NCBI GenBank assembly: GCA_038251315.1
Contig: JBBSBK010000113.1
Span: forward strand, 1-10,150
Length of the DNA: 10,150 bases
Reading direction: 5' to 3'
Source: JBBKXP01 sp038251315
GTDB taxonomy: Bacteria; Pseudomonadota; Alphaproteobacteria; Rhodobacterales; Rhodobacteraceae
This document shows, piece after piece, positions 7,972-10,150 of this stretch. The notes under the pieces are model-generated. The model searched no databases, had not been told where the DNA came from, and was given only the letters and a program-made list of their open reading frames with translations. Position 1 is the first letter of the stretch. Each line of letters begins with the position of its first letter. A program made the position numbers and the translations under genes.

Positions 7972-7999
7972 AAAAGGCCCCCGCGAACGGGGGCCTTTT
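7972..7999. terminator. Symmetrical bidirectional intrinsic terminator
   Basis: A perfect 12-bp inverted repeat, AAAAGGCCCCCG and CGGGGGCCTTTT around a CGAA loop, lies between convergent genes. The A4 and T4 ends give a U tract in both directions, so it can end both the rightward VOC transcript and the leftward rpoC transcript (stop at 8023). With this element, rpoBC transcription should not reach rpsL. Confidence 0.92.
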
Positions 8000-8022
8000 C
8001 GTCGCCCTGACGGGCATTCAGA

Positions 8023-10150
8023 TCAATCGCGGCTTTCCGGCGTATCCACCATGAGCGTGTCGTACTCGTCGCCGCCGATCACGTCGGCGCCGGCCATGTC
8101 TTCCATCACCGGGGCGGCAAGGGCCGCAGCGGCTTCGGCCTCTTCACGGCGTGCCTCGATCACCACGTTGTCGCGTTCGGCGGCAATGCGGCGCACGCGG
8201 GACGTGGCCCCGCCTGTCCCTGCCGGGATCAGACGGCCGACGATGACGTTCTCTTTCAGGCCGACCAGCTTGTCGCGCTTGCCTTGCACCGATGCCTCGG
8301 TCAGAACCCGCGTGGTTTCCTGGAACGACGCCGCCGAGATAAAGCTGCGGGTTTGCAGCGACGCCTTGGTGATCCCCAGCAGGATCGGTTCGCCCGTTGC
8401 CGGACGGCCGCCACGGGCGATCGCCTTGTCGTTGGCCTCGTCGAATTCAGCCTTGTCGACGGTCTCGCCTTTCAGCAGAACCGTATCGCCGCTTTCCGCG
8501 ATTTCCCATTTCTGGAGCATCTGGCGGACGATCACCTCGATATGCTTGTCGTTGATCTTGACGCCTTGCAGGCGATAGACGTCCTGCACCTCGTCGATCA
8601 TGTAGTCGGCCAGCGCCTCGACACCCATGATGGCAAGGATGTCGTGCGGGGCCGGGTTGCCGTCCATGATGTAATCGCCTTTTTGGACATAATCACCTTC
8701 CTGAACCGGAATGTGCTTGCCCTTGGGGACCATGTATTCAACGCGCTCTTCACCCTCGGCAGCCTCGATCGCGATGCGGCGCTTGTTCTTGTAGTCCTTG
8801 CCGAACCGCACGTAGCCATCGATTTCGGCGATGATCGCGTGATCCTTGGGGCGACGGGCCTCGAACAATTCGGCCACGCGGGGAAGGCCCCCGGTGATGT
8901 CCTTGGTCTTGGCACCTTCGCGCGGAATACGGGCCACAACGTCGCCGGCCATGATCTCCTGCCCGTCTTCGACCGACAAAACAGCGTCGACCGACATCGG
9001 ATAGGTCACGGGGTTGCCCGCGTCGTTGCGCATCGGTTCGCCATCGGCACCAACGATGATGACCTCGGGCTTAAGCTCGTTACCTTTCGGTGCCGCACGC
9101 CAGTCGCTGACGATACGCTGGGTCATCCCCGTCGCTTCGTCGGTGTCCTCGCGCAGGGCGATGCCGTTGACGAGGTCGACAAAGCGCACCATCCCGGCCT
9201 TTTCGGCGATGATCGGCAGGGTATAGGGATCCCATTCGAACAGCTTGTCGCCGCGTTTGACGTCGGCACCTTCCTTGACGTGGATCTTGGAGCCATAGCC
9301 GATCTTGTGCGTGGCCCGCTCTTCACCTTCGTCATCGACGATGGCCAGAACCATGTTACGGCCCATGACCACCAGTTCGCCCGACGTATTGGCAAGCAGT
9401 TGGGCATTGCGGAACGCGATCTTGCCCGGCTGGCTGGCCTCGAGGAACGACTGCTGGCCACCTTGCGCGACGCCGCCGATGTGGAATGTCCGCATCGTCA
9501 GCTGGGTGCCGGGTTCGCCGATCGACTGTGCGGCGATGATGCCGACAGCCTCGCCCTGGTTCACCATAGTGCCCCGTGCAAGGTCACGGCCATAGCAGGC
9601 CGCGCAAACGCCGTCGTCGGATTCGCAGGTCAGCGGTGAACGGATCCGCATCTTTGCAATGCCCGCCGCCTCGATCAGGTCGGCGCGACGTTCGTCGATC
9701 AGCTCGCCTGCCGCCACGATCACCTCGTCGGTGCCCGGTTTGACGACATCATCCGCCGACACCCGGCCCAGCACACGTTCGGCCAGCGACGACACGACCT
9801 CGCCGTCGTTCACCGCTGCAACGGCGGTGATGGCGCGTTCAGTGCCGCAGTCGTGCATCCGCACGATGCAGTCCTGTGCCACGTCGACCAGACGCCGCGT
9901 GAGGTAGCCCGAGTTGGCGGTTTTCAGCGCCGTGTCGGACAGGCCTTTGCGGGCCCCGTGAGTCGAGTTGAAGTATTCAAGAACGGTCAGACCTTCCTTG
10001 AAGTTCGAGATGATCGGCGTCTCGATGATTTCGCCCGACGGTTTGGCCATCAGGCCGCGCATGCCGCCCAACTGCTTCATCTGGGTGACGGACCCACGGG
10101 CACCCGAGTGGGCCATCATATAAACCGAGTTCGGTTCAGCCTCGGCCCCG
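8023..10150 (-). CDS. rpoC: RNA polymerase beta' subunit, C-terminal half (partial)
   Basis: The beta' subunit forms much of the RNA polymerase active-site cleft. The window holds the last 708 residues, entering from the right edge at GAEAEPNSVYMMAHSGARGS, a region that is about residue 720 in E. coli. Numbering from the window edge, the bridge helix is visible around 60-93 (GARKGLSDTALKTANSGYLT). A zinc site follows with Cys101, Cys175, Cys182 and Cys185, the same spacing as E. coli C814/C888/C895/C898. The trigger loop region is EAVGIIAAQSIGEPGTQLTM, then RTFHIGG (200-226). The C-terminal jaw and clamp parts follow, ending DTLMVDTPESRD. It is probably the last gene of an rpoBC operon, ended by the terminator at 7972-7999. 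No damage is seen. Confidence 0.98.
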   Translation of the reverse strand, partial: GAEAEPNSVYMMAHSGARGSVTQMKQLGGMRGLMAKPSGEIIETPIISNFKEGLTVLEYFNSTHGARKGLSDTALKTANSGYLTRRLVDVAQDCIVRMHDCGTERAITAVAAVNDGEVVSSLAERVLGRVSADDVVKPGTDEVIVAAGELIDERRADLIEAAGIAKMRIRSPLTCESDDGVCAACYGRDLARGTMVNQGEAVGIIAAQSIGEPGTQLTMRTFHIGGVAQGGQQSFLEASQPGKIAFRNAQLLANTSGELVVMGRNMVLAIVDDEGEERATHKIGYGSKIHVKEGADVKRGDKLFEWDPYTLPIIAEKAGMVRFVDLVNGIALREDTDEATGMTQRIVSDWRAAPKGNELKPEVIIVGADGEPMRNDAGNPVTYPMSVDAVLSVEDGQEIMAGDVVARIPREGAKTKDITGGLPRVAELFEARRPKDHAIIAEIDGYVRFGKDYKNKRRIAIEAAEGEERVEYMVPKGKHIPVQEGDYVQKGDYIMDGNPAPHDILAIMGVEALADYMIDEVQDVYRLQGVKINDKHIEVIVRQMLQKWEIAESGDTVLLKGETVDKAEFDEANDKAIARGGRPATGEPILLGITKASLQTRSFISAASFQETTRVLTEASVQGKRDKLVGLKENVIVGRLIPAGTGGATSRVRRIAAERDNVVIEARREEAEAAAALAAPVMEDMAGADVIGGDEYDTLMVDTPESRD

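Noticed and set aside
8284..9639. Long plus-strand open frame (about 450 aa) opposite rpoC
   Set aside because: It is a mirror of rpoC codons. The composition is biased and no recognisable motif is present, while the minus strand encodes the full catalytic and zinc-binding parts of beta'.

Overview
The window is high-GC chromosomal DNA from an alphaproteobacterium. The encoded RpoC, S12, S7, EF-G and EF-Tu sequences and the GC-rich codon use look most like Rhodobacterales (Roseobacter/Rhodobacter group). I judged this by eye, without a database search.

Layout, left to right. Positions 1-3901 hold the str operon, read leftward: promoter (3873-3901), a leader of about 210 nt, rpsL (S12), rpsG (S7), a broken small coiled-coil gene, fusA (EF-G) and the first 82 codons of tuf (EF-Tu). 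Positions 3923-7960 hold an accessory block on both strands. Leftward are an EamA/DMT-family permease and a Dam-like (D12 class) adenine methyltransferase gene broken by a one-base frameshift. Rightward, and probably one transcript, are a DedA/VTT-like membrane protein, a family 2-like glycosyltransferase and a small VOC (glyoxalase-fold) protein. A strong symmetrical terminator (7972-7999) separates these from the convergent 3' half of rpoC (8023 to the window end). In many alphaproteobacteria rpoC is followed almost directly by rpsL, so the 4 kb block appears to split the usual rpoBC-str neighbourhood and leaves the str operon dependent on its own promoter.

How the genes work together: rpoC belongs to transcription, and rpsL, rpsG, fusA and tuf to translation elongation and 30S decoding and assembly. 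The accessory genes have no visible link to those jobs.

The least ordinary signals are these. (1) The rpsL leader carries an intrinsic-terminator-like hairpin with a U6 tract, and a 19-codon open frame stops inside its loop, so the arrangement looks like an attenuator. (2) The rpsG-fusA spacer holds a coiled-coil ORF cut by one in-frame TAG with a coding-like continuation. (3) The methyltransferase is restored to 278 aa by removing one base. (4) Similar GC-rich hairpins recur in the str-operon spacers. No rRNA, tRNA, CRISPR array, insertion sequence or integrase is visible. I see no strong case for a wholly new system. The rpsL leader is the best candidate for new regulation.
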